Shown here: positions 44,464 through 52,672 of the stretch, piece by piece
How the letters are laid out: each line of letters opens with the position of its first letter
How positions within the stretch are numbered: the stretch's first letter is position 1
From: Phycobacter sedimenti
GTDB taxonomy: Bacteria; Pseudomonadota; Alphaproteobacteria; Rhodobacterales; Rhodobacteraceae
Length of the DNA stretch: 64,000 nt
Direction of reading: 5' to 3'
Assembly (NCBI RefSeq): GCF_038148855.1
Contig: NZ_JBBVGR010000006.1
Location: 62,001 to 126,000, forward strand
Position numbers and translations under genes: made by a program
Notes under the pieces: generated by a model
What the model saw: only the letters and a program-made list of their open reading frames with translations
Databases searched by the model: none
What the model was told of the DNA's origin: nothing

Positions 44464-45822
44464 TCAACCGGCTGGAATACGCCCTTCGACCATGTCACGC
44501 ACCTTGACCGCATAGCGGTCTGTCATGCCCGAGACGAAATCGGCAAGCGAGTGCAGCGCCGTGTAGTCATCCTGGACGCCGCGCAGGTCCAGATCCACGG
44601 CCCGGATCAGTTTGACCCAGTGGGAATTCTCCTCTTCCAGCTTGGCCTGATTCCACTGGCAGTCTTTCAAGTCCTCGAACAACATATAAAAGTGGTCGAG
44701 AATACTATGCAGGATCTGGCGCCCGGAAACTTCAAGTTCAGTTTTCCGACGCGCAACGAAAATCCGAGTGTTCGCCAAGTCCTCCAGCTTCTGGAACCCA
44801 TCAGCCTTAGATGAAGCCCCAACAAGATCGCTGTTGAACTCGCCCATCATGATAGCATCATAATTGTTCATGAAGGCTTCAACGGCACCTGCAATTGCCC
44901 CGGTTATCGCAACCGCTCTGAGCGCACCGATTCGCTCTCGCGCTGGAATTGTTGGCATGTAGTTGGCCTTACCCGCGATTCCTTCAAGAGCTTCGACAAC
45001 CTCCAGAACCTGAAGGTCACCCATAGTTGCAGCATCTTCTGTATCCAGAATGCGGTAGCAGATATCGTCCGCTGCCTCGACGAGAAAGGCGAGCGGATGG
45101 CGGCGACACCAGCCTTGGCTTTCGCGGATCAAGCCCAAAGCGTCGGCGATTTCCTCAAACAGCGGCGCATCCGATGCAAATACACCGAATTTTTTCAAGC
45201 CTACGTAAGGAATCTCATCCTCCACCTTCATCTCGTCATGCATTTCACGGGTACAGGGATACTTCATAAAAGCACCGAGAGTGGCATAGCTTAGGCGAAG
45301 GCCACCATCTTGCTGACCGTATTCCAACCTGCCCACAATCCTGAGACCCTGGGCATTCCCCTCGAATTTGCGAAACTCATTTCTCTGGCTTTCAGGAATT
45401 GCCTCAAATAGCCCGCCGCTACCTTTAAAGTGCTTAGAGAACCAACTGCCGATTGTGTCTTCCCCCGAATGTCCGAAAGGTGGGTTGCCAATATCATGCA
45501 TTAGACATGCGGCTTGGATATGACCGGATAATCTGCTGATTTGCTCATCCGATATCCTCTTCTTGTCCTCAAGCGCAGCGCCAACCCCCGCGCCCAGCGA
45601 CCGCCCAACACTGACCGTTTCCATGCTATGGATCATCCGGTGATGCACGTGGTCATGATCGTGCAGCGGATGAACCTGGGTTTTCTGGGCCAGACGGCGG
45701 AAGGGCTCGGAAAACAGGATCCGGTCATGATCCTGCAAATAGGCGGGGCGGCCCGGCTTTTCCTCGAAATCCGGTCGACACAGACGCCCCGGGTTCAACA
45801 ACTTTCCCCATTCCATAATCAT
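44464..45822 (-). CDS. dgt: dGTPase-like dNTP triphosphohydrolase
   Basis: HD-domain enzyme that releases triphosphate from deoxynucleoside triphosphates. The ATG at 45822 (GGAG 8 bases upstream) gives 452 residues; frame further upstream overlaps the neighbouring CDF region and is not used. Conserved are FRRLAQKTQVHP, HRMIHSMETVSVGRSLG, the metal-site HD109-110 in LMHDIGNPPFGHSGE, and RLEYGQQDGG. The length is nearer the E. coli Dgt type than the shorter alphaproteobacterial homologue. G+C is uneven: about 42-50% in hand-counted lines at 44701, 44821, 45181, 45241 and 45421 but 60-63% near both ends. dNTPases of this type can also starve phages of dNTPs; whether this one does is unknown. Confidence 0.85.
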   Translation of the reverse strand: MIMEWGKLLNPGRLCRPDFEEKPGRPAYLQDHDRILFSEPFRRLAQKTQVHPLHDHDHVHHRMIHSMETVSVGRSLGAGVGAALEDKKRISDEQISRLSGHIQAACLMHDIGNPPFGHSGEDTIGSWFSKHFKGSGGLFEAIPESQRNEFRKFEGNAQGLRIVGRLEYGQQDGGLRLSYATLGAFMKYPCTREMHDEMKVEDEIPYVGLKKFGVFASDAPLFEEIADALGLIRESQGWCRRHPLAFLVEAADDICYRILDTEDAATMGDLQVLEVVEALEGIAGKANYMPTIPARERIGALRAVAITGAIAGAVEAFMNNYDAIMMGEFNSDLVGASSKADGFQKLEDLANTRIFVARRKTELEVSGRQILHSILDHFYMLFEDLKDCQWNQAKLEEENSHWVKLIRAVDLDLRGVQDDYTALHSLADFVSGMTDRYAVKVRDMVEGRIPAG

Positions 45823-45892
45823 GCAGCATTCTCCATCCGCTTCTCCCCCGTAGGGCGAGTTAAAGGACAACCAAACGGGAAATGCAATTGCC

Positions 45893-46792
45893 TCAGCGCG
45901 GGGAAATGCCGGTATCCTCGAGCTTGTATTCTGGCTCCACGTGGATATTGACATTCGCTTCGGGCAATTTGGCGCGGATCGCATCCTCGACCCGGTCGCA
46001 GATGTCATGCGCGGCGCGCACCGTCATCATCCCCGCAACCACCATGTGAAACTCCACGAACAGAGCCTTGCCCGCCCGGCGGGTCTTGAGCCCATGCACC
46101 TGCAGCGCCCCTTCGGCCGAGCGGTGAATGATCTCTTCGATCTCTTCACGCTCTTCGCTCGGGGCGGCGGAATCCATCAGACCGTTCACGGAGGCGGTCA
46201 CAACGCCAAAGCCCTCACGAAGAATGTTGATCGCTACGATCAGCGCCAAAGCGGGGTCGAGCCAGCTCCACCCGGACCATAGCGCCAGCCCAAGGCCGAC
46301 CAGCACCCCTACCGAGGTCCAGACATCGCTCATCAGATGCCGCCCGCCTGCCACCAGCGCCGGAGATTTGAGCGCGCCGCCGCGCCCGATCAGAAGCCGC
46401 GCCCACAGCAGGTTCACCACCATGGCGATCGCATTGACCCACAGCCCCGCAAAACCCCATTCTGCAGGCGCCATCGGGCTCAACAAGGCATAGATGGCCT
46501 GTTCGAGGATCAGAAAGGCCGCGATGATGATCATGATCCCCTCGGCCACCGCCGAAAAGTATTCGGCCTTGTGGTGGCCAAAGGGGTGACCTGCGTCCGC
46601 CGGGCGGCTGGCATAGCGCACCGCCATCCAGGCCAGAAAGGCTCCGCCAACGTTGACGAGGGATTCCAGGGCGTCTGAAAACAGCGCAATCGAGCCCGTC
46701 AGCCACCAGGCAACCAGCTTCAGCCCCAGAACAACGAAGGAAATCACGATGGATCCAAGGGCCAGTTGATCTGCACTCAGGCGGCTACCCAT
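45893..46792 (-). CDS. Cation diffusion facilitator (zinc/iron-type) exporter
   Basis: Inner-membrane proton-coupled metal efflux protein of the CDF family, 299 residues from the ATG at 46792 (AGGGA 10 bases upstream). A GTG at 46855 sharing bases with the stop of the TauE gene is an alternative that would add 21 residues. Six helices; the metal site has Asp in FSDALES (helix 2) and His/Asp in HLMSDVW (helix 5). HPFGHHKAEYFSA marks helix 3. A cytoplasmic domain follows with HGLKTRRAG and VEFHMVV. The metal (Zn, Fe, Co or Mn) is not decided by sequence. Confidence 0.88.
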   Translation of the reverse strand: MGSRLSADQLALGSIVISFVVLGLKLVAWWLTGSIALFSDALESLVNVGGAFLAWMAVRYASRPADAGHPFGHHKAEYFSAVAEGIMIIIAAFLILEQAIYALLSPMAPAEWGFAGLWVNAIAMVVNLLWARLLIGRGGALKSPALVAGGRHLMSDVWTSVGVLVGLGLALWSGWSWLDPALALIVAINILREGFGVVTASVNGLMDSAAPSEEREEIEEIIHRSAEGALQVHGLKTRRAGKALFVEFHMVVAGMMTVRAAHDICDRVEDAIRAKLPEANVNIHVEPEYKLEDTGISPR

Positions 46793-46851
46793 ATCGATAC
46801 TGTCCCTGTGTGCTGACTTTGCCCCGATTTCACCCAGTCGCTGGGCGACTG

Positions 46852-47619
46852 TCACAGCATCAAGGCACGGCGCAGCAAATTCAAGCCCGCGACCAGAAGA
46901 ACGATCAATGTCACACGGCGAAAGGCCACCTGATCGATACGGTCATGCAGACGCCCGCCGATCCACATGCCCAGAACCGCGGGCAGGATCAGTGCGACCG
47001 AGAACGGCGCGGTTTCTGCGCGCATCACGCCCGAAGCGATATGGCCGAACAACAGCGCAACGGCCCCCATGCCGTAGATCACCCCCTGCACGCGGATCTG
47101 CTCGCTCTTTTCGGTGCCGAGCGCGGTCAGATAGGCCACCGTGGGCGGCCCCCAGATCCCCGACATTCCGCCAATGAGCCCGGCAAAGCCGCCCACCAGC
47201 GCTTCGGACCGGCGGGTGGGTTTCGAAAGGGTCAGTTGCCTGCCCATCAGCTGCGTCAGTGCGAACAGCGACACCGGGACGCCGATGATCAGCAACATGA
47301 CATCCTGTGGCAGGACCCGCACCAGCTGCGCGCTGGTCAAGAGGAAGACCAGTCCCACAAGCAGGAACAGGCGGAACCGCTTCATCGATTGCAGCGCGGC
47401 CCCAAGGCCCTGACGCAGGGCCTGCATCCCGTTGGTGACCAGCGTCGGCAATATCAGCCCGGCCAGCGCCAGTTCCGGCGACATGAACATGCTGAGGCCC
47501 GATATGAGAATCATCGGCATGGCAAAACCGACCAGCCCTTTGACCGTCCCGGCAACAAGGGCAACGGCAAAGGCGGCGGCCAGATCTTCAGGCGTGAATG
47601 CGGAAAAAAGGCTTGTCAT
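46852..47619 (-). CDS. TauE/SafE-family permease
   Basis: 255-residue inner-membrane protein with about seven or eight hydrophobic helices and the repeated G-rich loops GLVGFAMPM and GFAGLIGGMSGIWGPPTV of the TauE/SafE (DUF81) family, whose members move sulfonates or sulfite and related anions. Its stop overlaps a possible GTG start of the CDF gene, so the two may be co-expressed. It diverges from mcd over a 143-base region rich in inverted repeats. Substrate not determined. Confidence 0.85.
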   Translation of the reverse strand: MTSLFSAFTPEDLAAAFAVALVAGTVKGLVGFAMPMILISGLSMFMSPELALAGLILPTLVTNGMQALRQGLGAALQSMKRFRLFLLVGLVFLLTSAQLVRVLPQDVMLLIIGVPVSLFALTQLMGRQLTLSKPTRRSEALVGGFAGLIGGMSGIWGPPTVAYLTALGTEKSEQIRVQGVIYGMGAVALLFGHIASGVMRAETAPFSVALILPAVLGMWIGGRLHDRIDQVAFRRVTLIVLLVAGLNLLRRALML

Positions 47620-47629
47620 ACCTCTTCAT

Positions 47630-47686
47630 AGCGATACCTCCATATCGCTGCACGGGCAAAATAAAGACGAAATATTTGGTCCAAAT
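47630..47686 (+). promoter_or_regulatory. Inverted repeats in the TauE-mcd divergent spacer
   Basis: AGCGAT-8-ATCGCT (47630-47649) and the 13-base palindrome ATTTGG-T-CCAAAT (47674-47686) both lie in the short divergent gap. ATACCTC also occurs twice nearby. They look like operator sites for one or more regulators of mcd or the permease; which family is unknown. Confidence 0.45.
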
Positions 47687-47763
47687 GCCGCATCGCGGCG
47701 TATTTTTATTGCGCTGCAACTGCGAAATGATTACCACCAAGCGACCGAAGAAGGATGTGATTC

Positions 47764-49449
47764 ATGGCCCATGACGGACAAGACTTGCAAATGAAGCCGA
47801 TTGTACTCCCCCAGTTGCTGACATTGACCGCAGCGACCATTGCCCCGCTTGACCAGCTTCTGGACGCTGCCAAAAGCGCAGTACGCGAGCTGGTGACCGC
47901 TGAAGGCCGCGTATCGGGCGCGCTGGTGGAACAGCACCAGACCGCAGCCCACGGGCTGTCGTGGCTGGCCACCTATGTCTACAGCCTGCGCCAGATGCAG
48001 AACTGGGCCACCCGCATGGATGGCGAAGGCAAGTTCAATGAATTGGAGCAGCTGATCCACCAGATCGCCTTTGGAGAATACCTGGCGCAGATCCGTGGCG
48101 GCATCCAGATGAACCAGGGTGAGATCATCCGCCTGCAGGATCTGGGTCTTGATGCCAGCGCCGAAGAGGCAATGAACACTGCCGAGGTCATGACGCTGGT
48201 CCGGGACGGCAACTCCAACGCCGCCCGTACCCGACTGGTCGAGCTGATGCAGGAACAGGCCGGTTCGGTCATGTTCGGCGCCTCTGGCCTTGATGAAGAG
48301 CTGGAGATGATCCGCGACCAGTTCCGCCGCTATGCGCTGGAAAAAGTCGAACCCTTTGCCCACGAATGGCACCTCAAGGATGAGCTGATCCCGATCGAGA
48401 TCATCGAGGAACTGGCCGAAATGGGCGTCTTCGGCCTGACCATCCCCGAGGAATTTGGCGGCTTTGGCCTGTCCAAGGCGTCGATGTGCGTGGTCTCAGA
48501 AGAACTGTCGCGCGGCTATATCGGTGTCGGCAGCCTTGGCACCCGCTCGGAAATCGCGGCGGAGCTGATCATTGCCGGCGGCACGGATGAGCAAAAAGCG
48601 AACTGGCTGCCCAAGATCGCCAGCGCCGAAATCCTACCCACCGCAGTCTTTACCGAGCCGAACACAGGTTCCGACCTTGGTTCCCTTCGCACCCGCGCAG
48701 TGAAGAACGCCGATGGCGATTATGAGATCACCGGCAACAAGACCTGGATCACCCATGCGGCCCGCACCCATGTGATGACCCTCTTGGCGCGCACCAATCC
48801 CGACACCACCGATCACCGCGGCCTGTCGATGTTCCTGGCCGAAAAGATCCCCGGCACCGACGAAAACCCCTTCCCCACCGAAGGCATGACCGGCGGCGAG
48901 ATCGAGGTGCTGGGCTATCGCGGCATGAAGGAATACGAGCTGGGCTTTGACGGGTTCAAGGTCAAAGGCGAGAACCTTTTGGGCGGTGAAGAAGGCAAGG
49001 GCTTCAAGCAGCTGATGGAGACCTTTGAATCTGCCCGCATCCAGACCGCAGCCCGCGCCATTGGCGTCGCGCAGTCGGCGCTCGATATCGCCATGCAGTA
49101 TGCCCAGGACCGCAAGCAGTTCGGCAAATCGCTGATCAACTTCCCGCGCGTGTCGTCCAAGCTGGCGATGATGGCGGTAGAGATCATGGTCGCGCGCCAG
49201 CTGACCTATTTCTCGGCCTGGGAAAAGGACAACGGCCACCGCTGCGACCTTGAGGCCGGCATGGCCAAGCTTCTGGGCGCCCGCGTCGCCTGGGCTGCCG
49301 CCGACAACGGTTTGCAGATCCACGGCGGCAACGGCTTTGCGCTGGAGTACAAGATCTCCCGCGTGCTCTGCGATGCCCGGATCCTGAACATCTTCGAAGG
49401 GGCCGCCGAAATTCAGGCCCAGGTGATTGCACGTCGCCTGCTGGCCTGA
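47764..49449 (+). CDS. mcd: (2S)-methylsuccinyl-CoA dehydrogenase
   Basis: FAD enzyme that oxidises methylsuccinyl-CoA to mesaconyl-CoA in the ethylmalonyl-CoA pathway of acetate assimilation; its electrons pass to ETF. 561 residues: an N-terminal helical extension of about 170 residues, absent from ordinary acyl-CoA dehydrogenases and characteristic of Mcd, then the dehydrogenase fold (TIPEEFGGFGLS, TEPNTGSDLGSLRT, QIHGGNGFALEY) with the catalytic glutamate in LNIFEGAAEIQ near the C-terminus. AAGGA precedes the ATG at 47764. The specificity is inferred from length and extension; other ACADs of this architecture cannot be excluded entirely. Confidence 0.87.
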   Translation: MAHDGQDLQMKPIVLPQLLTLTAATIAPLDQLLDAAKSAVRELVTAEGRVSGALVEQHQTAAHGLSWLATYVYSLRQMQNWATRMDGEGKFNELEQLIHQIAFGEYLAQIRGGIQMNQGEIIRLQDLGLDASAEEAMNTAEVMTLVRDGNSNAARTRLVELMQEQAGSVMFGASGLDEELEMIRDQFRRYALEKVEPFAHEWHLKDELIPIEIIEELAEMGVFGLTIPEEFGGFGLSKASMCVVSEELSRGYIGVGSLGTRSEIAAELIIAGGTDEQKANWLPKIASAEILPTAVFTEPNTGSDLGSLRTRAVKNADGDYEITGNKTWITHAARTHVMTLLARTNPDTTDHRGLSMFLAEKIPGTDENPFPTEGMTGGEIEVLGYRGMKEYELGFDGFKVKGENLLGGEEGKGFKQLMETFESARIQTAARAIGVAQSALDIAMQYAQDRKQFGKSLINFPRVSSKLAMMAVEIMVARQLTYFSAWEKDNGHRCDLEAGMAKLLGARVAWAAADNGLQIHGGNGFALEYKISRVLCDARILNIFEGAAEIQAQVIARRLLA

Positions 49450-49492
49450 CGGCCCCCTCACAACGATCACTCCCCGGGGACATCCCCGACTG

Positions 49493-49521
49493 GCCCGGCC
49501 TTTGTGCCGGGCTTCTTTTTT
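49493..49521 (+). terminator. Rho-independent terminator of mcd
   Basis: GCCCGGC (49493-49499), 6-base loop, GCCGGGC (49506-49512), then TTCTTTTTT. It shows that the downstream lipoprotein gene starts after this point. Confidence 0.9.
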
Positions 49522-49576
49522 GCTGTGCTGCGCCGTTGGGGAGGAGGCGGTGCAATTTCCCGTTTCCCTTCAACCT

Positions 49577-50296
49577 ATGCGGCGGTACACCTTTGACATG
49601 ATTGTACTGTTGCGCCCGGTTCTGATCCTCTTGACCACCCTGCTGCCCCTTGTCGGCTGCGGAGAGGCGCCCGCGCGCAAACCGGACGCCCGCATTCTGG
49701 TCATGGGGGATTCCATGCTGGCGTGGAACGGCGGCACCGGGCAGGCCGTCTCTGACGCCATGGAAAGCGCGCTGAAAGAGCCCGTCGTGGACCGCTCGGT
49801 CATTGCTGCCCGGATGATCTATCCCCTGCCCCTGACTGGCGCTGCTGGTCTGAACATACCCAAACAGTTTCGCCCGGGAGACTGGGACTGGATCGTGGTG
49901 AACGGCGGTGGCAATGATCTGTGGCTCGGCTGTGGCTGTATCGCCTGCACCCGCAAACTGGACCGGCTGGCGGCAAAGGATGCCAGCGATGGCGCGATCC
50001 CCGATCTGATCGCGCAACTGCGCGCCACCGGCGCCCGCGTGATCTATACCGGCTATCTGCGCAGTCCGGGCCGTGGCTCTCCCATTGATCACTGCAAAAA
50101 GGACGGACAAGAGCTGGATCGCCGGGTTGCATTGCTCGCTGAGGAAAACGAAGGCGTGTTCTTCCTGTCACTGGACGGCCTGGTACCCCACGGCGATCTG
50201 TCTTTTCACGCCATTGACCGGATCCACCCGTCGATCAAGGGCAGCGCAGCCATCGGCGCAAGAATCGCAACCCTCATCGAACAAGAAGGAAGCTGA
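49577..50296 (+). CDS. SGNH-fold lipoprotein esterase
   Basis: 239 residues from the ATG at 49577; the frame is open further 5' but that part spans the mcd stop and terminator. A lipoprotein signal ends at Cys28 (LLPLVGC), so the enzyme is tethered to a membrane. Catalytic blocks are complete: GDSMLAW (Ser46), GGGNDLW (block III) and DRIHPSIKG (Asp-x-x-His). A short-chain esterase or lysophospholipase acting in the periplasm is likely. Six bases separate it from the META-domain gene, indicating an operon. An ATG at 49598 inside the signal is an alternative start. Confidence 0.8.
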   Translation: MRRYTFDMIVLLRPVLILLTTLLPLVGCGEAPARKPDARILVMGDSMLAWNGGTGQAVSDAMESALKEPVVDRSVIAARMIYPLPLTGAAGLNIPKQFRPGDWDWIVVNGGGNDLWLGCGCIACTRKLDRLAAKDASDGAIPDLIAQLRATGARVIYTGYLRSPGRGSPIDHCKKDGQELDRRVALLAEENEGVFFLSLDGLVPHGDLSFHAIDRIHPSIKGSAAIGARIATLIEQEGS

Positions 50297-50302
50297 ACGA
50301 CA

Positions 50303-50725
50303 ATGCTCCAGACCCTGTTTCAAGCCTTTCGCAAGCGCGGCGTGCTTACAGCTGCAGCCATGATCCCGCTTGCAGCCTGTGCAGGGGATGAAACGCTCTC
50401 CGCCTATGGCGCGGCTGGAAAGACATGGGTGCTGAGCCAGATGAATGGCAAAACCTATGTTGCTACGGCAACCCTTGAATTCCCCAAGCCCGGCCAAATC
50501 GCAGGTCAGGGACCCTGCAATGCCTATCGCGCCGAGCTGTCAGCGCCATATCCATGGTTTGAAGCCAAGAACCTTTCCGCCACCCGCGCGGTCTGCCCCG
50601 ATTTGCTGGAGGAAACACGCTATCTTGAAGCACTTCAAAGCATGACCGAAGCCGAGGTCGCAGGCGATGTTCTGATCCTGCGAAACGAGGCGGGTGGCGA
50701 GTTGCTATTCAATGCAGACGGCTGA
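50303..50725 (+). CDS. META-domain lipoprotein
   Basis: 140 residues with a lipoprotein signal ending at Cys26 (IPLAACAG) and a META/HslJ-like domain including GQGPCNAYRAEL and ATRAVCPDLLEE, where two cysteines probably form a disulfide. HslJ-type proteins are outer-membrane heat-shock or resistance factors; precise function unknown. Operonic with the SGNH lipoprotein. The stop overlaps the convergent recO by 17 bases. Confidence 0.82.
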   Translation: MLQTLFQAFRKRGVLTAAAMIPLAACAGDETLSAYGAAGKTWVLSQMNGKTYVATATLEFPKPGQIAGQGPCNAYRAELSAPYPWFEAKNLSATRAVCPDLLEETRYLEALQSMTEAEVAGDVLILRNEAGGELLFNADG

Positions 50726-51434
50726 TCAGGTCCAAAAGCCGTCCGCGTGCCTCTGGCAGAGGGCGATTGCCCAGCGAGGGCGCCAGGTGATGTTCCAGGA
50801 AATGCCCTGTGGTGCCCAAGGCCAGGGAGATCTCACTGTTTGCGGCCTCTCCCTGCCCCAGCAGCACCGGTGGCAGCGGCAGCAGGCGATCCGCCCATTC
50901 CCCCGCGCCAGCCTTTGACACCGCGCGCCCGGTTTTGGGGGAAACATAGGTCAGCCCCTCTTGCGTGCCCGTCACGGCGCAGGCGGTCAGATCCAGACCG
51001 AATCCCATCTCCTCAAGCAGAGCAACCTCCCAGTGGAGATAGGCGAGCGGCCAAAGCTCCTCTTGCTCCAACAGATCCAAAAGCTGTTCTGTGCGCGCGT
51101 AAAGAGCGGGATAGGCCGCGCGTTCCGGCAGGCAAAAGGACAACAGCGCCGTCACCGCATTCAGGCCCGCCAGCGCCAACCGACCCGACAGGGCCGCCGC
51201 CGCGCGGCTGCGCAGAGGTTCGGCCTGATAGCTGCCAAGGTGTTCCTCCAGCCGCGCCCGCCAGGTCAGATCCAGCTGTGCGCCCGGTTGCAGGATCGGC
51301 GCCATGCGCCGCCCGGCCCCGCCGCGCACCACACCCGCGTGGCGGCCATGGCTTTCGGTGAAAACATCAATAATGGCCGCGCTTTCCCCGTGGCGGCGCA
51401 GGCTCAGCAAGATGCCGTGATCGCGCCAGTCCAT
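50709..51434 (-). CDS. recO: DNA repair protein RecO
   Basis: Helps RecR load RecA on SSB-coated gaps. 241 residues with an N-terminal OB-fold (MDWRDHGILLSLRRHGE; VFTESHGRHAGVVRGG) and a C-terminal helical domain; the zinc cysteines of some RecO proteins are absent, as in many alphaproteobacteria. It follows DUF1491 after 3 bases and is the last gene of the run starting at folK or rpoZ. Confidence 0.93.
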   Translation of the reverse strand: MDWRDHGILLSLRRHGESAAIIDVFTESHGRHAGVVRGGAGRRMAPILQPGAQLDLTWRARLEEHLGSYQAEPLRSRAAAALSGRLALAGLNAVTALLSFCLPERAAYPALYARTEQLLDLLEQEELWPLAYLHWEVALLEEMGFGLDLTACAVTGTQEGLTYVSPKTGRAVSKAGAGEWADRLLPLPPVLLGQGEAANSEISLALGTTGHFLEHHLAPSLGNRPLPEARGRLLDLISRLH

Positions 51435-51437
51435 CGC

Positions 51438-51767
51438 CTACTCCAGCCCCGGCTCGTCCAGCAAATGCCGGCCCTGCCGGTCCTCGACCTCTATTACCCA
51501 GAGGTCGGGATCGAACCCGCGCTGCTTGGTGATGGCGGTGTCCACATCCATCTCTGCCCCGGCCGCCAGAGAGATCCATTTGCGGTCCCCGCTCATCAGA
51601 TCGTAGGAGCGGTGAAAGGCCTCGGCCTGACCATCCAACGTGTTCAGCTTGACCAGAACCGCGCCCGCAGTGTCGTCGCCATGGGCGGTCACGAAGGCCG
51701 GGATCTCCTGAAACCTCAGTCGGGCCAGATAGGCATCGACCCAGAAACGGGCCGTCAGGCGGCTCAT
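51438..51767 (-). CDS. DUF1491-family protein
   Basis: 109-residue cytoplasmic protein that matches the DUF1491 pattern: RLTARFWVDAYLARLR at the start, then DDTAGAVLVKLNTLDG and IEVEDRQGRHLL at the end. Its function is unknown, but it is embedded between era and recO, overlapping era by 4 bases and preceding recO by 3, so a link with ribosome maturation, repair or membrane growth is possible. Confidence 0.85.
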   Translation of the reverse strand: MSRLTARFWVDAYLARLRFQEIPAFVTAHGDDTAGAVLVKLNTLDGQAEAFHRSYDLMSGDRKWISLAAGAEMDVDTAITKQRGFDPDLWVIEVEDRQGRHLLDEPGLE

Positions 51768-52672
51768 GCGTTTCCGTCTTTGAAGTCGAGCCCCATTTCC
51801 GAGTAGCGCTCCGCCTCTTCCAGCCAGTTGGGCCGCACCTTCACCTGCAGGAACAGGTGGACCTTGCGGTCCAGGAACTCTTCCAGCTCGGCGCGGGCGG
51901 CCTGGCTGACGGCCTTGATCGTTTCGCCGCGCTTGCCCAGTACGATGCCCTTATGGCCGTCGCGGACCACGTAAATCACCTGGTCGATCTTAGCTGATCC
52001 ATCCTTGCGCTCTTCCCAATTCTCGGTCTCGACGGTCAGCTGATAGGGCAGCTCCTGATGCAGACGCAGGGTCAGCTTCTCGCGGGTCATTTCCGCCGCG
52101 ATCATGCGCATCGGCAAATCTGCGATCTGATCTTCGGGGTACAGCCACGGCCCCTCGGGCACCTGTTCGGCCAGCCAGTGGCGTAAATCCTCGACGCCGT
52201 GGCCGCGCTCGGCAGAAATCAGGAAGGTCTCGGCAAACGGGTAGGCGTCGTTCAGTTTCTTGGTAAGGCCAAGAAGATCCTCGGCCTGAACCTTGTCGAT
52301 CTTGTTGATTGCCAAAGCCACCTTGCGGCCCTGTCCGATATCGCCCAATCCTTCGAGGATCCGCTCCACGCCTTCGGTTACGCCCCGGTGCGCCTCAATC
52401 AGCAGCACGACCACATCCGCATCGGCAGCCCCGCCCCAGGCGGCAGCGACCATGGCGCGGTCCAGGCGCCGACGGGGTTTGAAAAGACCCGGTGTGTCGA
52501 CAAAAACAAGCTGGCTCTCGCCCTCCATCGCCACGCCGCGAATGCGGGCGCGGGTGGTCTGCACCTTGTGGGTGACGATCGAGACCTTGGCCCCCACCAT
52601 ACGGTTCAGAAGGGTGGATTTGCCTGCGTTCGGCTCTCCGATCAGGGCAATGAACCCGGCGCGTGTGGTCAT
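51764..52672 (-). CDS. era: GTPase Era
   Basis: Ribosome-assembly GTPase acting on 16S rRNA. 302 residues: G1 GEPNAGKST (12-20), G3 DTPGLF, G4 NKID and a C-terminal KH domain with VIYVVRDGHKGIVLGKRGETIK. The start overlaps rnc by 4 bases (ATGA) and the stop overlaps DUF1491 by 4, so the chain is translationally coupled. Confidence 0.97.
   Translation of the reverse strand: MTTRAGFIALIGEPNAGKSTLLNRMVGAKVSIVTHKVQTTRARIRGVAMEGESQLVFVDTPGLFKPRRRLDRAMVAAAWGGAADADVVVLLIEAHRGVTEGVERILEGLGDIGQGRKVALAINKIDKVQAEDLLGLTKKLNDAYPFAETFLISAERGHGVEDLRHWLAEQVPEGPWLYPEDQIADLPMRMIAAEMTREKLTLRLHQELPYQLTVETENWEERKDGSAKIDQVIYVVRDGHKGIVLGKRGETIKAVSQAARAELEEFLDRKVHLFLQVKVRPNWLEEAERYSEMGLDFKDGNA

Noticed and set aside
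45823..46008. Longer dgt starting at 46008
   Set aside because: The extension lies within the 3' part of the CDF gene on the same strand, and the ATG at 45822 has a good GGAG site and begins conserved sequence.
49427..49576. Longer SGNH lipoprotein starting at 49427
   Set aside because: The extension covers the end of mcd and its terminator and would bury the lipoprotein signal.
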